From contig NZ_LMRA01000045.1 of assembly GCF_001424705.1 (NCBI RefSeq), positions 1,115-65,114 on the forward strand: a stretch of DNA of 64,000 nt, written 5' to 3'. Source of the stretch: Methylobacterium sp. Leaf465 (GTDB lineage Bacteria; Pseudomonadota; Alphaproteobacteria; Rhizobiales; Beijerinckiaceae). The position numbers and the translations under genes are program-made. Shown piece after piece: positions 12,401-21,112 of the stretch; position 1 is the first letter of the stretch; each line of letters opens with the position of its first letter. The notes under the pieces are model-generated. The model was given only the letters and a program-made list of their open reading frames with translations, had not been told where the DNA came from and did no database searches.

Positions 12401-14322
12401 ACGTCTTCGTACTGGACCGCCGTCAGCATGGACGGCGCGCGCCCAAGATAACGGGCAGCAGCTTCGAACGGCGCGGCTTCGGGCGGATCATAGCTCGGCA
12501 GCAGCTGTTCAGCAGCGAGCGCCTCGGTGAGGCGGGCGCGCTCCTCGACGCGCTCGCGTCGCTCCGCATCGGCCCGCTCGGAATCGTAGAGTCCCAGCGC
12601 CTGACGTGTGTCGGTGTCGACGCCCCGCCACCATCCGACGAACGTCGGCAGGTCGTGCGTGGTGATGGCCGTGAGGGCATCGCGGGGATAGGCTGCCGGG
12701 GGCTTGAAGCGGGCGCCCTGCTCGCGCTCGAAGGCGAGGATCCGGTAGCTCAGGATGCCGGCCTGCATCAGGGCGTCTGAGAAGCCCTCCGGCGCAGTGC
12801 CAAGATCTTCCGCGATCACGAGGCACTTGGCGCGGTGGCTTTCCAGGCGCAGGACCGCGAGCATCGGCTCGAAAGGCATCGCGACGTAAGCCCCCTCCTT
12901 GGCAGATCGGCCGACCGGGATCAGGAACAGGCGCGCGAGCTGGAAGGCGTGGTCGATCCGGATCGCGCCGGCGTGGCGCATGTTCGCCACCACCAGGGCG
13001 CGGAAGGCCGCGAGCCCGTCGCGCTCCATCTCCAGGGGATGGAAGGCTGGCAGGCCCCAATCCTGACCCTTCGGCGCCAGAAGGTCCGGCGGTGCCCCGA
13101 TGGAGACGCCGTTCGCGAACCGCTCGGGATGCGACCAGATCTCCGAGCCGCCGCGGTCGGCGCCGACGGCGAGATCGCGGTAGAGCCCGAGACGCATGCC
13201 GGTGGCGAGCGCGGTGTTGGATGCGTCCTCCAGTTGGCGATCCGCAAGGTACTGCAGCCAGATGTGGTAGGTCACGGTCTCGGCGTGGGCCTCGGCGAAG
13301 GCGCGCACGGCGGGCGTCCCGTTGCGGCGCATCTCTTCCGGCCAGTCACCGAGCCACTGGGCGCCCTGTGCCTGATAATGCTCGGCGAGCGCCTCGAAGG
13401 TGCCGTGGGCTTCGAGATCCGGGCCGCCGGCGGCCCGGAAGGCGATAAAGCCCGCGTCCATCCCGTCGCGCGCCGCGGATTCCTGCCAGAGGGCCTGAAG
13501 CACCGGCGAGAGCACGGCCCAGATGCCAGCATGCTCGACGAGCTTGGCCTCGCGCAGGCTCTCCACGCGATCCGCCATGGAGGCGAGGAGAGCGGCCGCC
13601 TTCGAGCCGACGAAGCCCGGCAGGACACCGGGCTCGATGAACAGGGTCTCGAGAAAGAGCCGTGACGACGGCGAGTAGGGCGAGATCTTTGTGCGGTCGG
13701 TGGCGAACAGCGCGTGGACGGGGCTGAGGCCCAGGAAGGACGCACCGCGCAGGCCCGCAGCCCTCGCTGCCCGCCCCGCATCGGCGTAAGAGCCGATCCC
13801 GAGGTTGTCGGGTGAGCGCAGGCCATAGAGTTGTGCCGCGAGCCCCCAATCGCGGGCTCCCTCATCGGCGTAGGCCCGCGGGCGCCAACAGCGCTGCGGC
13901 GCCGAGATCACCCAAGCATCCGAGCGATGCTCACCAAGCGCGACGGAAAGGCGGTGATAGCCGGGAGTAAGTGGCGGCAACTCGAAGCTGGAGCCCGTGA
14001 CCGCGACACGACCCTCGCGGTGATGTCCACGCTCGTCGACCAGACGCCAGGACAAGGTCCCGCCGGCGCCTGCCACCTGGATCGGGACACTCGTGGCGCG
14101 GCGGGCCTCGGCTGGCAGCAGCGGCGGGATCAACCCGCTCCGCACGGCCGAGACTTCGGAGAGGCTCGCGGCGATATCCGCATCGGTCTCGGCGGGATAG
14201 CCGAGGGCGGTGATCATCCCGCGCCGGACGTCAAGAGCGGTCTCCACCGGCTGCCCGAAGGCGTCGGTGTAGCCGGCGGCGACGCCAAGGAGGTCGGCGA
14301 GGCGTTCGAGGTCGCGGCTCAT
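9421..14322 (-). CDS. treY: MalQ-TreY fusion: 4-alpha-glucanotransferase + maltooligosyl trehalose synthase
   Basis: 1633 aa. Residues 1 to about 690 are MalQ (GH77): KISPYSPSSRLFLETLFIEP, nucleophile AIRIDHAFQLARLF, acid LVIAEDLGTAPEG, and TTHDLPTFVGWWRG. Residues about 700-1633 are TreY (GH13 subfamily 26): RSTYRLQFHKDFTFADA, HGYDIVDHSTINPELGG, LLLDIVPNHMG, GLRIDHIDGLADP, VVEKILEPGE. TreY converts the reducing end of maltodextrins to a trehalose linkage. MalQ disproportionates short maltodextrins, which would supply chains long enough for TreY. The start ATG overlaps the treZ stop by one base (TGATG), so treZ and treY are coupled. An ORF extension to 14355 is possible but the coupled ATG fits better. 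Confidence 0.95.
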   Translation of the reverse strand: MSRDLERLADLLGVAAGYTDAFGQPVETALDVRRGMITALGYPAETDADIAASLSEVSAVRSGLIPPLLPAEARRATSVPIQVAGAGGTLSWRLVDERGHHREGRVAVTGSSFELPPLTPGYHRLSVALGEHRSDAWVISAPQRCWRPRAYADEGARDWGLAAQLYGLRSPDNLGIGSYADAGRAARAAGLRGASFLGLSPVHALFATDRTKISPYSPSSRLFLETLFIEPGVLPGFVGSKAAALLASMADRVESLREAKLVEHAGIWAVLSPVLQALWQESAARDGMDAGFIAFRAAGGPDLEAHGTFEALAEHYQAQGAQWLGDWPEEMRRNGTPAVRAFAEAHAETVTYHIWLQYLADRQLEDASNTALATGMRLGLYRDLAVGADRGGSEIWSHPERFANGVSIGAPPDLLAPKGQDWGLPAFHPLEMERDGLAAFRALVVANMRHAGAIRIDHAFQLARLFLIPVGRSAKEGAYVAMPFEPMLAVLRLESHRAKCLVIAEDLGTAPEGFSDALMQAGILSYRILAFEREQGARFKPPAAYPRDALTAITTHDLPTFVGWWRGVDTDTRQALGLYDSERADAERRERVEERARLTEALAAEQLLPSYDPPEAAPFEAAARYLGRAPSMLTAVQYEDVVSELSQANVPGSTEGYPNWRRKLDRTLESIAASGGPLAKLAASLAAEDRGPRSGAARLASAPPRSTYRLQFHKDFTFADAEKIVPYLAKLGISHVYASPIQKARPGSTHGYDIVDHSTINPELGGEEDFVRFSDALHGAGLKLLLDIVPNHMGVGGADNPWWLSVLEWGGLSPSAEAFDIDWSRLGAKNKLVVPFLGDRYGEALEKGTLALKFDPEKGAFSIWHYEHEFPICPLQYPTILNRSLAALGDIEDAAALEVLGISERLRLMGEETTDERRRTFPAEAEELKDRLVEAVEASPAIAAAIGRTLKLLNGAKGHPDSFGPLHRLLEQQSYRLAHWRIAASDINYRRFFDVNGLAGLRVEKSDVFRRSHETIFHHIAAGRIDGLRIDHIDGLADPLGYARALQAAIGPGFYVVVEKILEPGERLRPWPVAGTTGYDVLNQLDGILVDKGKRAEIRKLYESRTQFDEPYKFMLRAAKAEILEISFASELEVMTSDLKAVADADRRTRDFSVNAIRRALIETIARFPTYRSYLPGDLDESDVEDEDIHLIETAVKKAKRWSALPDRSVHDFAADAMLGRIDVMGPGRPDPEVILRFRRRFQQLTGPVMAKSLEDTLFYRFAELLALNEVGGDPGEYGLDAEHFHALQAARARDWPNAMITTATHDTKRGEDARSRLLALSEIPQDWAAAWEAWTNLAQPHLTVIDKEPVPDANDQWMFFQAILGAWPLELLDTDDPVAIEDFRHRLDAYAEKALRESKRRSSWVNVDEDYEGAVHALFAQLIAPGSAFLAQLRPFAKRLAHLGIIAGLGRTVLKATLPGLPDTYQGTEFWDFSFVDPDNRRPVNYPALARALEEGLPAADLLAHWTDGRVKQATLARLLADRAARPSFYADADYQALPASGPQAEHVIAFTRSDATTGEGDLVVAVPRLVSGLVGEDLWSSEAFAGTGVAVTPASAWIDLVTGDEIAAEDGRIELGRAFARLPYAVLKRIR

Positions 14323-16124
14323 CAGTTCACACCCGTCAGGAAAACACCCGTCCAAGACGGAAGTACGATCGATCCGTTGCCCGACCCGCTCGACCAGATG
14401 ACCTGACCGCTCCCACGCTCGACGGTAAAATCCTCGCTGCCGACATTGGCCACGAAGCGAAGCCAGCCGCCCGCGTAGGTCCAGGTGCAGTCAACGATGT
14501 CGGGCCGCGGGAGGGTCGTCTTCGCGCCGAGGTAGCGGTTCTTCGTCAGCGGCACCACGCTCTGATGACGGATCTGAAGCAGGTTGCGCGTATCGGCGAG
14601 CACCGCGCGGTGCGGCGCATCCGAGCGCTCGGACCAGTCGATCCGCGAATCCGTAAACGTATTCGCTTCGGTGGGGTCTGGGATCACCGACGTGTCGTCG
14701 GCGAAGGCGGCGAAGCTCTTGAACTCCCGGCGGCGGCCCTCACGAACGGCCTTGTTCAATTCCCCGTCCGGCGCGAAATCGACGAAAAACAGGAACGGCG
14801 CGGTCGCCGACCACTCCTCGCCCATCCACAGCATCGGGATCTGCGGGCTCAGGATCAGCCCGGCCCGGGCAAGCGCAAGCTTCTGCGGATCGCAGAGGTC
14901 GCTCAGTCGCTCACCCAACGCCCGGTTTCCGACCTGATCGTGGTTCTGCAGGAAGGTGACGAAGGCCGAGGGCGGCAGGTGCGCTGAAGGCTCGCCGCGC
15001 GGATGGTTGTCGAGGGTCGGGAACGACTCGCCCTGATAGGCGAAGCCTTCCGACAGGCAGCGAGCCAGATGCTCAACCGGCTTGTCGGCGAAGTTAGCAT
15101 AGTATCCGGCATCCTCGCCGGTCAGCAGCACATGCCAGCAATGATGCAGATCGTCGGCCCATTGTGCGTTGTGCTGGATCGCCTCACCCTGCGGATCGCG
15201 CTCAAGCCAGCGGGCTTGGTTCGCTTCGTTCTCGAGAACAAGGTGAATGTGGCGGCCGGGCAGCCTTGCGCGGATCGTCTCAGCGAGTTCTCCAATGAAG
15301 TGCTTCTCGGAATCGTCGAGAATCGCATGGACCGCGTCGAAGCGCAGACCGTCGAAATGAAACTCCTCGAGCCAGTACAGGGAATTCTCGATGAAAAAGT
15401 CGCGGACAACGCGTCCGCTGGTCTCGCCGTCGAAATTGATTCCGGCGCCCCAGGGCGTCTGGTGTCGTTCGGTGAAGAAGGTCTTGGCGTAAGCGTTGAG
15501 GTAATTCCCAGCCGGGCCGAAATGGTTGTAGACGGCGTCGAGGAATACCATCAACCCGAGGGCGTGCGCCTTGTCGATGAGGCGCTTCAGGTCGTCCGGT
15601 CGGCCGTAGACGCTGTCCGGCGCGTAGGGCAGCACCCCGTCGTAGCCCCAGTTGCGGGTGCCCTTGAAGTCGGCCAGCGGCAATAGTTCGATGGCCGTGA
15701 CGCCGAGGTCGCGCAGATCCTCGAGCTTGCCCTCCAGCGCCGCGTAGGTGCCTTGCGGCGTTGCCGTCCCGACATGGAGTTCGTAGAGCACGACCTCCTC
15801 CCAGGGGCGTCCGGTCCAGGCACTGTCGGTCCAATCGTAGGCGCGCGGATCGATCACCTCGCTGAAGCCGGAGACGTCGTCGGGCTGAAACCGCGATGCC
15901 GGATCCGGTACGACGAGATCGCCGTCGATGCGATAGCCGTAGCGCGCACCACCGCCGGCGTTCGGAACCGTGAGCCGGCGCCAGCCTGCACCGGCTTCCG
16001 GCATCGGATGGTCGGCCCCGTCGAGGACCAGGCTCACTTCCTGGGCCGTCGGCGCCCAGAAGGCGAAGCGAACCCCGTCCTTCGTCACTTCGCTGCCGAA
16101 AGCCATGCTGTGGGCGCGCTGCAT
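14322..16124 (-). CDS. treZ: Malto-oligosyltrehalose trehalohydrolase TreZ
   Basis: 600 aa from the ATG at 16124, usual for TreZ. It releases free trehalose from the maltooligosyl-trehalose made by TreY. An N-terminal CBM48-like domain (AFWAPTAQEVSLVLDG) precedes a GH13 barrel with YELHVGTATPQGTYAALEGK, region I FLDAVYNHFGPAGNYL, nucleophile in GLRFDAVHAILDDSEKHF, acid in LVLENEANQARWL, and TFLQNHDQVGNRALGERL. A GTG at 16151 and an ATG at 16106 are alternative starts, and none has a strong RBS. It is coupled to malQ-treY by a one-base stop/start overlap. A gap of nearly 500 bases separates it from glgX upstream, so it may have its own promoter. Confidence 0.95.
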   Translation of the reverse strand: MQRAHSMAFGSEVTKDGVRFAFWAPTAQEVSLVLDGADHPMPEAGAGWRRLTVPNAGGGARYGYRIDGDLVVPDPASRFQPDDVSGFSEVIDPRAYDWTDSAWTGRPWEEVVLYELHVGTATPQGTYAALEGKLEDLRDLGVTAIELLPLADFKGTRNWGYDGVLPYAPDSVYGRPDDLKRLIDKAHALGLMVFLDAVYNHFGPAGNYLNAYAKTFFTERHQTPWGAGINFDGETSGRVVRDFFIENSLYWLEEFHFDGLRFDAVHAILDDSEKHFIGELAETIRARLPGRHIHLVLENEANQARWLERDPQGEAIQHNAQWADDLHHCWHVLLTGEDAGYYANFADKPVEHLARCLSEGFAYQGESFPTLDNHPRGEPSAHLPPSAFVTFLQNHDQVGNRALGERLSDLCDPQKLALARAGLILSPQIPMLWMGEEWSATAPFLFFVDFAPDGELNKAVREGRRREFKSFAAFADDTSVIPDPTEANTFTDSRIDWSERSDAPHRAVLADTRNLLQIRHQSVVPLTKNRYLGAKTTLPRPDIVDCTWTYAGGWLRFVANVGSEDFTVERGSGQVIWSSGSGNGSIVLPSWTGVFLTGVN

Positions 16125-16620
16125 CAAGCCACCATCTTCCGTCTCTCGCACGCTTCGGGGGACATGAGCGTCCGTCGCACCTTGCAGAAGCCGGCGCGCA
16201 CCGTGTTGTTCCCTGCGGGATCACCGTCGAGGTAAGGCGTGGCTCGGGAGCGACAACCACCGGCCGAAAGAGTTTTGTGCACCGCACCGGCTTCTCGGCG
16301 TCAATACGGGCACGGTCCGACATTTGCCTTATGCGCGACGGACACGCTCGCCCCTGCTCTTAGATCCGAAATGAAAGAAACTGTTGCAGTCCTGGTCCTG
16401 GAGAGGGCCAAGCTCAATTTCGCCCGGAAGGGTCACGCAGAGCGATGCTGGGACGCCGACGGCGCCGACGCCCACCCGACCTCCGAATGCGCTTTGCTAC
16501 CGCTTTCGAATTCCGAACGCGAAGAGTTCCTCGAACAAGCGCGTCATCAGCTGTGCCATGAGGGATCGGCGGGATGAGCCCTCGTCCTAGCCCCGGCGAC
16601 GATTTCGATCCGCCCTGCGC
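16125..16620. other. 496-base spacer between treZ and glgX
   Basis: This is the longest gap inside the alpha-glucan block. It holds a possible small plus-strand ORF (16371-16577) and the presumed leader of treZ. On the minus strand a GGAAC (complement of 16208-16212) is followed 16 bases later by CTTC, which only partly matches an EcfG -10 element (CGTT). No clear intrinsic terminator for glgX is visible. Confidence 0.4.
16371..16577 (+). CDS. Possible small hypothetical protein, 68 aa
   Basis: An ATG at 16371 opens 68 codons on the strand opposite to the surrounding genes. The product starts MKETVAVLVLERAKLNFAR and is charged, with two Cys and several Glu/Arg, no signal peptide and no membrane segment. 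There is no good Shine-Dalgarno sequence. It does not overlap any recognised gene, and its codon use is less GC-biased than the neighbours, so it is either a small orphan gene or chance coding in a spacer. I recognise no family. Confidence 0.25.
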   Translation: MKETVAVLVLERAKLNFARKGHAERCWDADGADAHPTSECALLPLSNSEREEFLEQARHQLCHEGSAG

Positions 16621-18720
16621 TTATACCCGATAGGCAGAAGCCGGCCTCGCGCGCAGGACGTAAATTGCCTGCGAATCGAGGCGGATCCCGGCCCCTGGCG
16701 GAAACAGAGCCTGTCCGGCCGGTACCGCACCGGTCTGTTTGGTGGTGTCGAAAACGAGCGTCCAGGGGCCGCCGATGATCGGCGCCAGGGTGAAGTCGCA
16801 GGGCTCCTCAGCCGCGTTGACGAGGATCAGCAGGCGATCCGCCTGCGGTAGGTCATTCCCGATCTGCATGCCGAAGGCTTGCCGCTCGGAATCCTCCCAA
16901 TCGCAATCCGCCATCTCAGTCCCGCCCGGGGCAAGCCAATGAACGTCCCGTAGAGGCCCGTCATCGACCAGTGCTCCAGTGAGATAGTCGCGCCGACGAA
17001 GGGCGGGCTGCTCGCGGCGAAGGCGTGTCAGGTTGCTGACGAAGGTCGTGAGGCTCAGATCGGGATCGTTCTCCCAGTCCATCCAGCTGGTTTGATTGTC
17101 CTGCGCGTAGGCATTGTTGTTGCCGCGTTGGCTGCGCGAGCGCTCATCGCCCATAAGCAGCATCGGCACGCCCTGCGCGAGGAACACTGTCGCCAGGAGA
17201 TTGCGCTTCTGACGGGCCCGCAGGTTAAGGATGACTGGATCGGTGGTCTCGCCCTCGACGCCGTAATTACGCGAGAGATTGTGTCCATGGCCGTCGCGAT
17301 TGTCCTCACCATTCGCGAGGTTGTGCTTCTCCTCGTAGGCTACGACGTCGGCCAGGGTGAAGCCATCATGAGAGGCGGCGAAGTTGATGCTCGACAGCGG
17401 CCACCGCCCGGAGGCCGCGAAGATTTCGCGTGAGCCGGAGAGACCCTGCGTGACCTTGGCAAGGGTGCCGCGATCGCCGCGCCAGAAGCCCCGGATGCTG
17501 TCGCGGAACTGATCGTTCCACTCGCTCCAGCCGCGGGGATAGCCTCCGAGCTGATACCCCCCTGCGCCGATGTCCCAGGGTTCGGCGATCATCTTCACGT
17601 GGGCGAGGACGGGATCCTGCGCGACGGCCTGAAAGAAGGCCGCCTTGGGGCTGAAATCATACGGGTTGCGACCGAGACTCGTCGCCAGATCGAAGCGGAA
17701 ACCTGCGACGCCGTAGGCGGTCACCCAGTGCCGCAGGGAGTCGAGCACCATCTGCATGACGCGCGGATGGTCGAGGTCGAGGGTGTTGCCACAGCCGGTA
17801 CAGTCGATTTCCTCGCGGCGATTGTCCGGTTTCAGCTTGTAATAACTGGCGTTGTCGATGCCGCGGAACGACAGGGTTGGGCCGGTGTGATCGGCCTCCG
17901 CCGTATGATTGTAGACGACGTCGAGGATCACTTCGATCTCGGCGGCGGCGAGCTCGCGGATAGCCGCCCGCAGGCCGCCGATGCCGGCCGGGCCGCGGTA
18001 GCGTGGATCGGCGGCGAAGTAGTTCAGGGGCGAGTAGCCCCAGAAATTCACGAGGTTCTTCTCGACGAGGAAACGGTCGTCGGCGAAGGATTGAATCGGT
18101 AGGAGCTCGATGGCGGTGACGCCGAGTTTCAGAAGATGCTCGATGATCGCCGGATGGGCGAGCGCCGCATAGGTCCCGCGTGCCGCCTCCGGCACGTCCG
18201 GATGGGTCTGCGTGAGTGCCTTGACGTGCGCCTCATAGATCACCGTCTGCGACAGCGGTCGTCGAACCGGGCTCACCGCGAGGTCGGGCACCTCCGGCGG
18301 CGCCACGATGCCACGTGGCATGAATGCGGCACTGTCGCGCCGGTCGATCTGCTCCGCGCGCTGGAGTCCGCGGCGGTGACCGTAGAGCGAATCATGCCAA
18401 CGGATGCGGCCTTGAATGTCTCGGGCATAGGGGTCGAGCAGCAGTTTGGCTGGATTGAAGCGGTGGCCCTGAGCCGGATCCCAGGGACCGTGGACGCGGT
18501 AGCCATAGAGCTGGCCCGGGAATACGCCGCGCAGGTAACCGTGCCAGACGTCGTCGGTGCGACAGGGTAGCCGGATTCGACGAGTTTCGTGGCGTTCGCC
18601 AGGATCGAACAGGCACAGGTCGACGGCCGTGGCATTCTGCGAAAACAAGGCGAAGTTGACACCGCGCCCGTCGAAATGCGCGCCGAGCGGCGCCGGCACG
18701 CCGTCATCGACGCCGATCAT
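16621..18720 (-). CDS. glgX: Glycogen debranching enzyme GlgX (isoamylase type)
   Basis: 699 aa. It hydrolyses alpha-1,6 branches of glycogen or limit dextrins, feeding linear maltodextrins to MalQ and TreY. Landmarks are an N-terminal CBM48 (GRGVNFALFSQNATAVDLCL), VIYEAHVKALTQTHPDVP, the family-typical FWGYSPLNYFAADPRY, region I ILDVVYNHTAEADHTGPTLS, nucleophile GFRFDLATSLGRNPYDF, acid KMIAEPWDIGAGGYQLG, and INFAASHDGFTLADVVAY. I chose the ATG at 18720 because the alternative TTG at 18738 adds only six residues, and neither has a strong RBS. It lies 67 bases downstream of otsA, so co-transcription is likely. Confidence 0.96.
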   Translation of the reverse strand: MIGVDDGVPAPLGAHFDGRGVNFALFSQNATAVDLCLFDPGERHETRRIRLPCRTDDVWHGYLRGVFPGQLYGYRVHGPWDPAQGHRFNPAKLLLDPYARDIQGRIRWHDSLYGHRRGLQRAEQIDRRDSAAFMPRGIVAPPEVPDLAVSPVRRPLSQTVIYEAHVKALTQTHPDVPEAARGTYAALAHPAIIEHLLKLGVTAIELLPIQSFADDRFLVEKNLVNFWGYSPLNYFAADPRYRGPAGIGGLRAAIRELAAAEIEVILDVVYNHTAEADHTGPTLSFRGIDNASYYKLKPDNRREEIDCTGCGNTLDLDHPRVMQMVLDSLRHWVTAYGVAGFRFDLATSLGRNPYDFSPKAAFFQAVAQDPVLAHVKMIAEPWDIGAGGYQLGGYPRGWSEWNDQFRDSIRGFWRGDRGTLAKVTQGLSGSREIFAASGRWPLSSINFAASHDGFTLADVVAYEEKHNLANGEDNRDGHGHNLSRNYGVEGETTDPVILNLRARQKRNLLATVFLAQGVPMLLMGDERSRSQRGNNNAYAQDNQTSWMDWENDPDLSLTTFVSNLTRLRREQPALRRRDYLTGALVDDGPLRDVHWLAPGGTEMADCDWEDSERQAFGMQIGNDLPQADRLLILVNAAEEPCDFTLAPIIGGPWTLVFDTTKQTGAVPAGQALFPPGAGIRLDSQAIYVLRARPASAYRV

Positions 18721-18787
18721 GTGGTCAGTTGCGATCAAGAATCTGGTGTCGTCCCGGGTTTAGGCGTCGCCGGACGACGCCGACAGA

Positions 18788-20209
18788 TCATTCCGCAGCG
18801 GCGGCGGTACGGGGCGGCTCACGCTCGATCGTTCGAAAGTTCTCGAGTTCCGCCATGAAATTGCGCGCCCACCAGTCAACATCCTCGCGCGTCATACGCT
18901 CGACCATGGGCTTCCAGCGCTCGAGGCGCTCACCGCGTGGCATGTAGAGCGCGGTACGAATCGCCTCCGCGACTTCGAAGCGGTCATAGGGATTGACGAG
19001 AAGCGCCTCGGGCAACTGTCGGGCCGAGCCAGCGAATTTCGACAGCACAAGAACACCGGGATCCTCTTCCGTCTGCGCGACGACGTACTCCTTGGCGACA
19101 AGGTTCATCCCGTCGCGCATCGGCGTAACGAGACCGACGCGTGCAGCCCGATAGAGTCCGGCGAGGACAGGACGGGGATAGGCCTTGGTGACGTACTGGA
19201 TCGGCGTCCAGTTCGGCTCGCCCAGTGTTCCGTTGATGTGTCCGACGGTCTCGTTCACCTCGCGGCTGAGGTCCTCGTATTCCGGAACTTCGGTCCGGGA
19301 TTTCGGGGTGATCTGAAGATAGACCACGTTCCCGCGCTGGTCCGGGTTGGAGGCGAAGAAACGGTCCACCGCCTCCATCCGCTCCGGCACACCCTTGGAA
19401 TAATCCAGGCGGTCGACGCCGATCAGCAGCTTGCGCGTCCGCAGGCCCGCCATCGTCTCGCGGACGGTACGGTTGGACCCGGCATTCTCGGCCGCTTCCT
19501 TGAAGCCGGCCACATCGATCCCGATCGGGAAGCTGCGGATGCGCGTGCGGCGGCCGTCCACCATGAGGGAGCCACCGCCGAGGGGAATCGCTCGAAGCTC
19601 GTCGATGAGATTGCGTGTCAGGTTGTGGACGTCCGGATCGGTCTGCAGACCGATCAGATCGTAATCCGCGATGCCGCGCAGAAGATCGCCACTGGCGGGG
19701 AGCGTGTTGAACACGTCTGCCGCCGGCCACGGGATGTGATGGAAGTATCCGATCGGATTGGCGATCCCGAGCCCGCGAAGCTCGGAAGCCAGGGGCAACA
19801 GGTGGTAGTCGTGCACCCAAATGATGTCGTCGGGTTCGACGAGGTTCGCGAGAGCTCGGGCGAAGATGCGGTTCACACGCTGATAACCGGCATAATCGGA
19901 GCGCGAGAAGGCTCCAAGGCCGAGCCGGTAATGCATGATCGGCCAGAGGGCGCGGTTGGCGAAGCCGCTATAATACTCCCGATGGTCCTGCGGTGACAGA
20001 TCGACCACGGCGTAACTGATATGCCCCCGATCGATCAGGGTCGGTTCGCTGGATGGATTCTCGACGACATTGCCGCTCCAGCCGAACCAGAGGCCTTCAT
20101 AGGCGGTGAACGCCTCTTTGACGGCCACCGCGAGGCCACCTGCCGCAACGGCTTTTCCCCCTTCCTCGGGGATTGCAACGCGGTTCGATACGATGACGAG
20201 ACGTGCCAC
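18788..20209 (-). CDS. otsA: Alpha,alpha-trehalose-phosphate synthase OtsA (GT20)
   Basis: 473 aa from a GTG start at 20209. It makes trehalose 6-phosphate from UDP-glucose and glucose 6-phosphate. Features are the N-terminal [80 protein letters not shown], and the donor-binding end [18 protein letters not shown]. The GTG has GGAG eight bases upstream and yields the canonical OtsA N-terminus. An in-frame extension to 20338 would add 43 residues of no family similarity. It is the first gene of the block. No trehalose-phosphatase (otsB) lies beside it, which is unusual for otsA. Confidence 0.96.
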   Translation of the reverse strand: MARLVIVSNRVAIPEEGGKAVAAGGLAVAVKEAFTAYEGLWFGWSGNVVENPSSEPTLIDRGHISYAVVDLSPQDHREYYSGFANRALWPIMHYRLGLGAFSRSDYAGYQRVNRIFARALANLVEPDDIIWVHDYHLLPLASELRGLGIANPIGYFHHIPWPAADVFNTLPASGDLLRGIADYDLIGLQTDPDVHNLTRNLIDELRAIPLGGGSLMVDGRRTRIRSFPIGIDVAGFKEAAENAGSNRTVRETMAGLRTRKLLIGVDRLDYSKGVPERMEAVDRFFASNPDQRGNVVYLQITPKSRTEVPEYEDLSREVNETVGHINGTLGEPNWTPIQYVTKAYPRPVLAGLYRAARVGLVTPMRDGMNLVAKEYVVAQTEEDPGVLVLSKFAGSARQLPEALLVNPYDRFEVAEAIRTALYMPRGERLERWKPMVERMTREDVDWWARNFMAELENFRTIEREPPRTAAAAE

Positions 20210-20622
20210 GAAGCCGGCTCCGGTCCTCACGGGTCCCGCGCAGAATTGCGCGCGACCAGACTGATACATTGGGTGAACGCGCGGAAGCCGAGCGCGATCC
20301 GTCGGTGCAGCCAAGCGCGTTCGATGGACCCGGGTCAAGACCTGAATGCGTGGGGTTCACGGCAAACAAACCCAGTTCAAAACCCGTCCTGTCTCATTCC
20401 GGCGCCCGGCGTTGCATCTCGCAGACATCGCCAAACACCCTACCGAACACCGCAACGCTCAAGCTTTCGCGCCTTGCCAGACCGCGGCTGAACGGAGCCT
20501 GACGCCGGTCGTCCCAGGCCTCGTCCGAGACGCGGTACCCCAAGGCGGAACCCTGTCTCTTCCGCTGCTGTTTAACCGTCGCAAATGCCGTTTCTTTTCA
20601 ACTCGTGCCGAGGAGTATCACC
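20210..20622. promoter_or_regulatory. 413-base divergent promoter region, otsA / DUF883 operon
   Basis: This is the only divergent spacer serving the alpha-glucan block on one side and the small-membrane-protein cluster on the other. It contains the otsA RBS (GGAG before GTG 20209), a candidate EcfG promoter on the plus strand at 20547-20572, and the RBS GAGGAG before GTG 20623. On the minus strand a TTGACC hexamer is present (complement of about 20332-20337), but I cannot pair it with a convincing -10. Confidence 0.55.
20547..20572 (+). promoter_or_regulatory. Candidate EcfG (general stress response) promoter
   Basis: GGAAC at 20547-20551 is followed by 17 bases and TGTT (GTT at 20570-20572). 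The alphaproteobacterial EcfG consensus is GGAAC, 16-17 bases, then CGTT. The -35 is perfect and the -10 differs at one position. It points at the GTG of the DUF883 gene (20623), giving an expected leader of about 40 bases. The products downstream are of a stress-associated type, which fits. Confidence 0.5.
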
Positions 20623-21102
20623 GTGACCGCAAACCAACCCCCAGGCCCCATGGGCGCGGAGCCGGCGAACCAGGCGGCCGATTGGAAGACTCTGCGCGGC
20701 GATGTCGAGGGGATCGCGGATGTTGCGGCGGAGCGTGGCCGCAGCTTCGTCGAAGCGGCTCGTTCGCACGCAACCAACTACATCGACCAGCGCAAGGGCG
20801 ACGCCGCGCGCTCCGTGACCGACCTCGCGACGTCCGTCCGGGAGTCCAGCAAGACCTTCGAGGCGCAGCCTAACATCAGGGCCTTCTTCGACAGTGCCGC
20901 CGATGGTCTCGAGCATCTCGGCACTTCGATCGAGGAACGCAGCTTCTCGGAATTCTACGAGGATGCAGAAGCGTTCGCACGGCGCGCTCCCGTGGCGGTT
21001 GCGGTCGCGACTTTCCTTACCGGCTTCGTGGTGGCCCGCTTCATCAAGTCGACGAGTGCCGCACCTCTGAACAGTACCCATCCGACCTCCCATCGCCTCT
21101 GA
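20623..21102 (+). CDS. DUF883 (ElaB/YqjD-like) membrane-anchored protein
   Basis: 159 aa from GTG 20623, chosen because GAGGAG lies seven bases upstream. An amphipathic, Ala/Arg/Glu-rich helical region (about residues 20-115, e.g. AAERGRSFVEAARSHATNY) is followed by one C-terminal membrane segment (PVAVAVATFLTGFVVARFI). This is the layout of ElaB/YqjD proteins, which in E. coli are induced in stationary phase and tether ribosomes to the inner membrane. Ribosome binding here is inference only. It is first in a four-gene plus-strand cluster. Confidence 0.75.
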   Translation: MTANQPPGPMGAEPANQAADWKTLRGDVEGIADVAAERGRSFVEAARSHATNYIDQRKGDAARSVTDLATSVRESSKTFEAQPNIRAFFDSAADGLEHLGTSIEERSFSEFYEDAEAFARRAPVAVAVATFLTGFVVARFIKSTSAAPLNSTHPTSHRL

Positions 21103-21112
21103 GGACCGTTCG

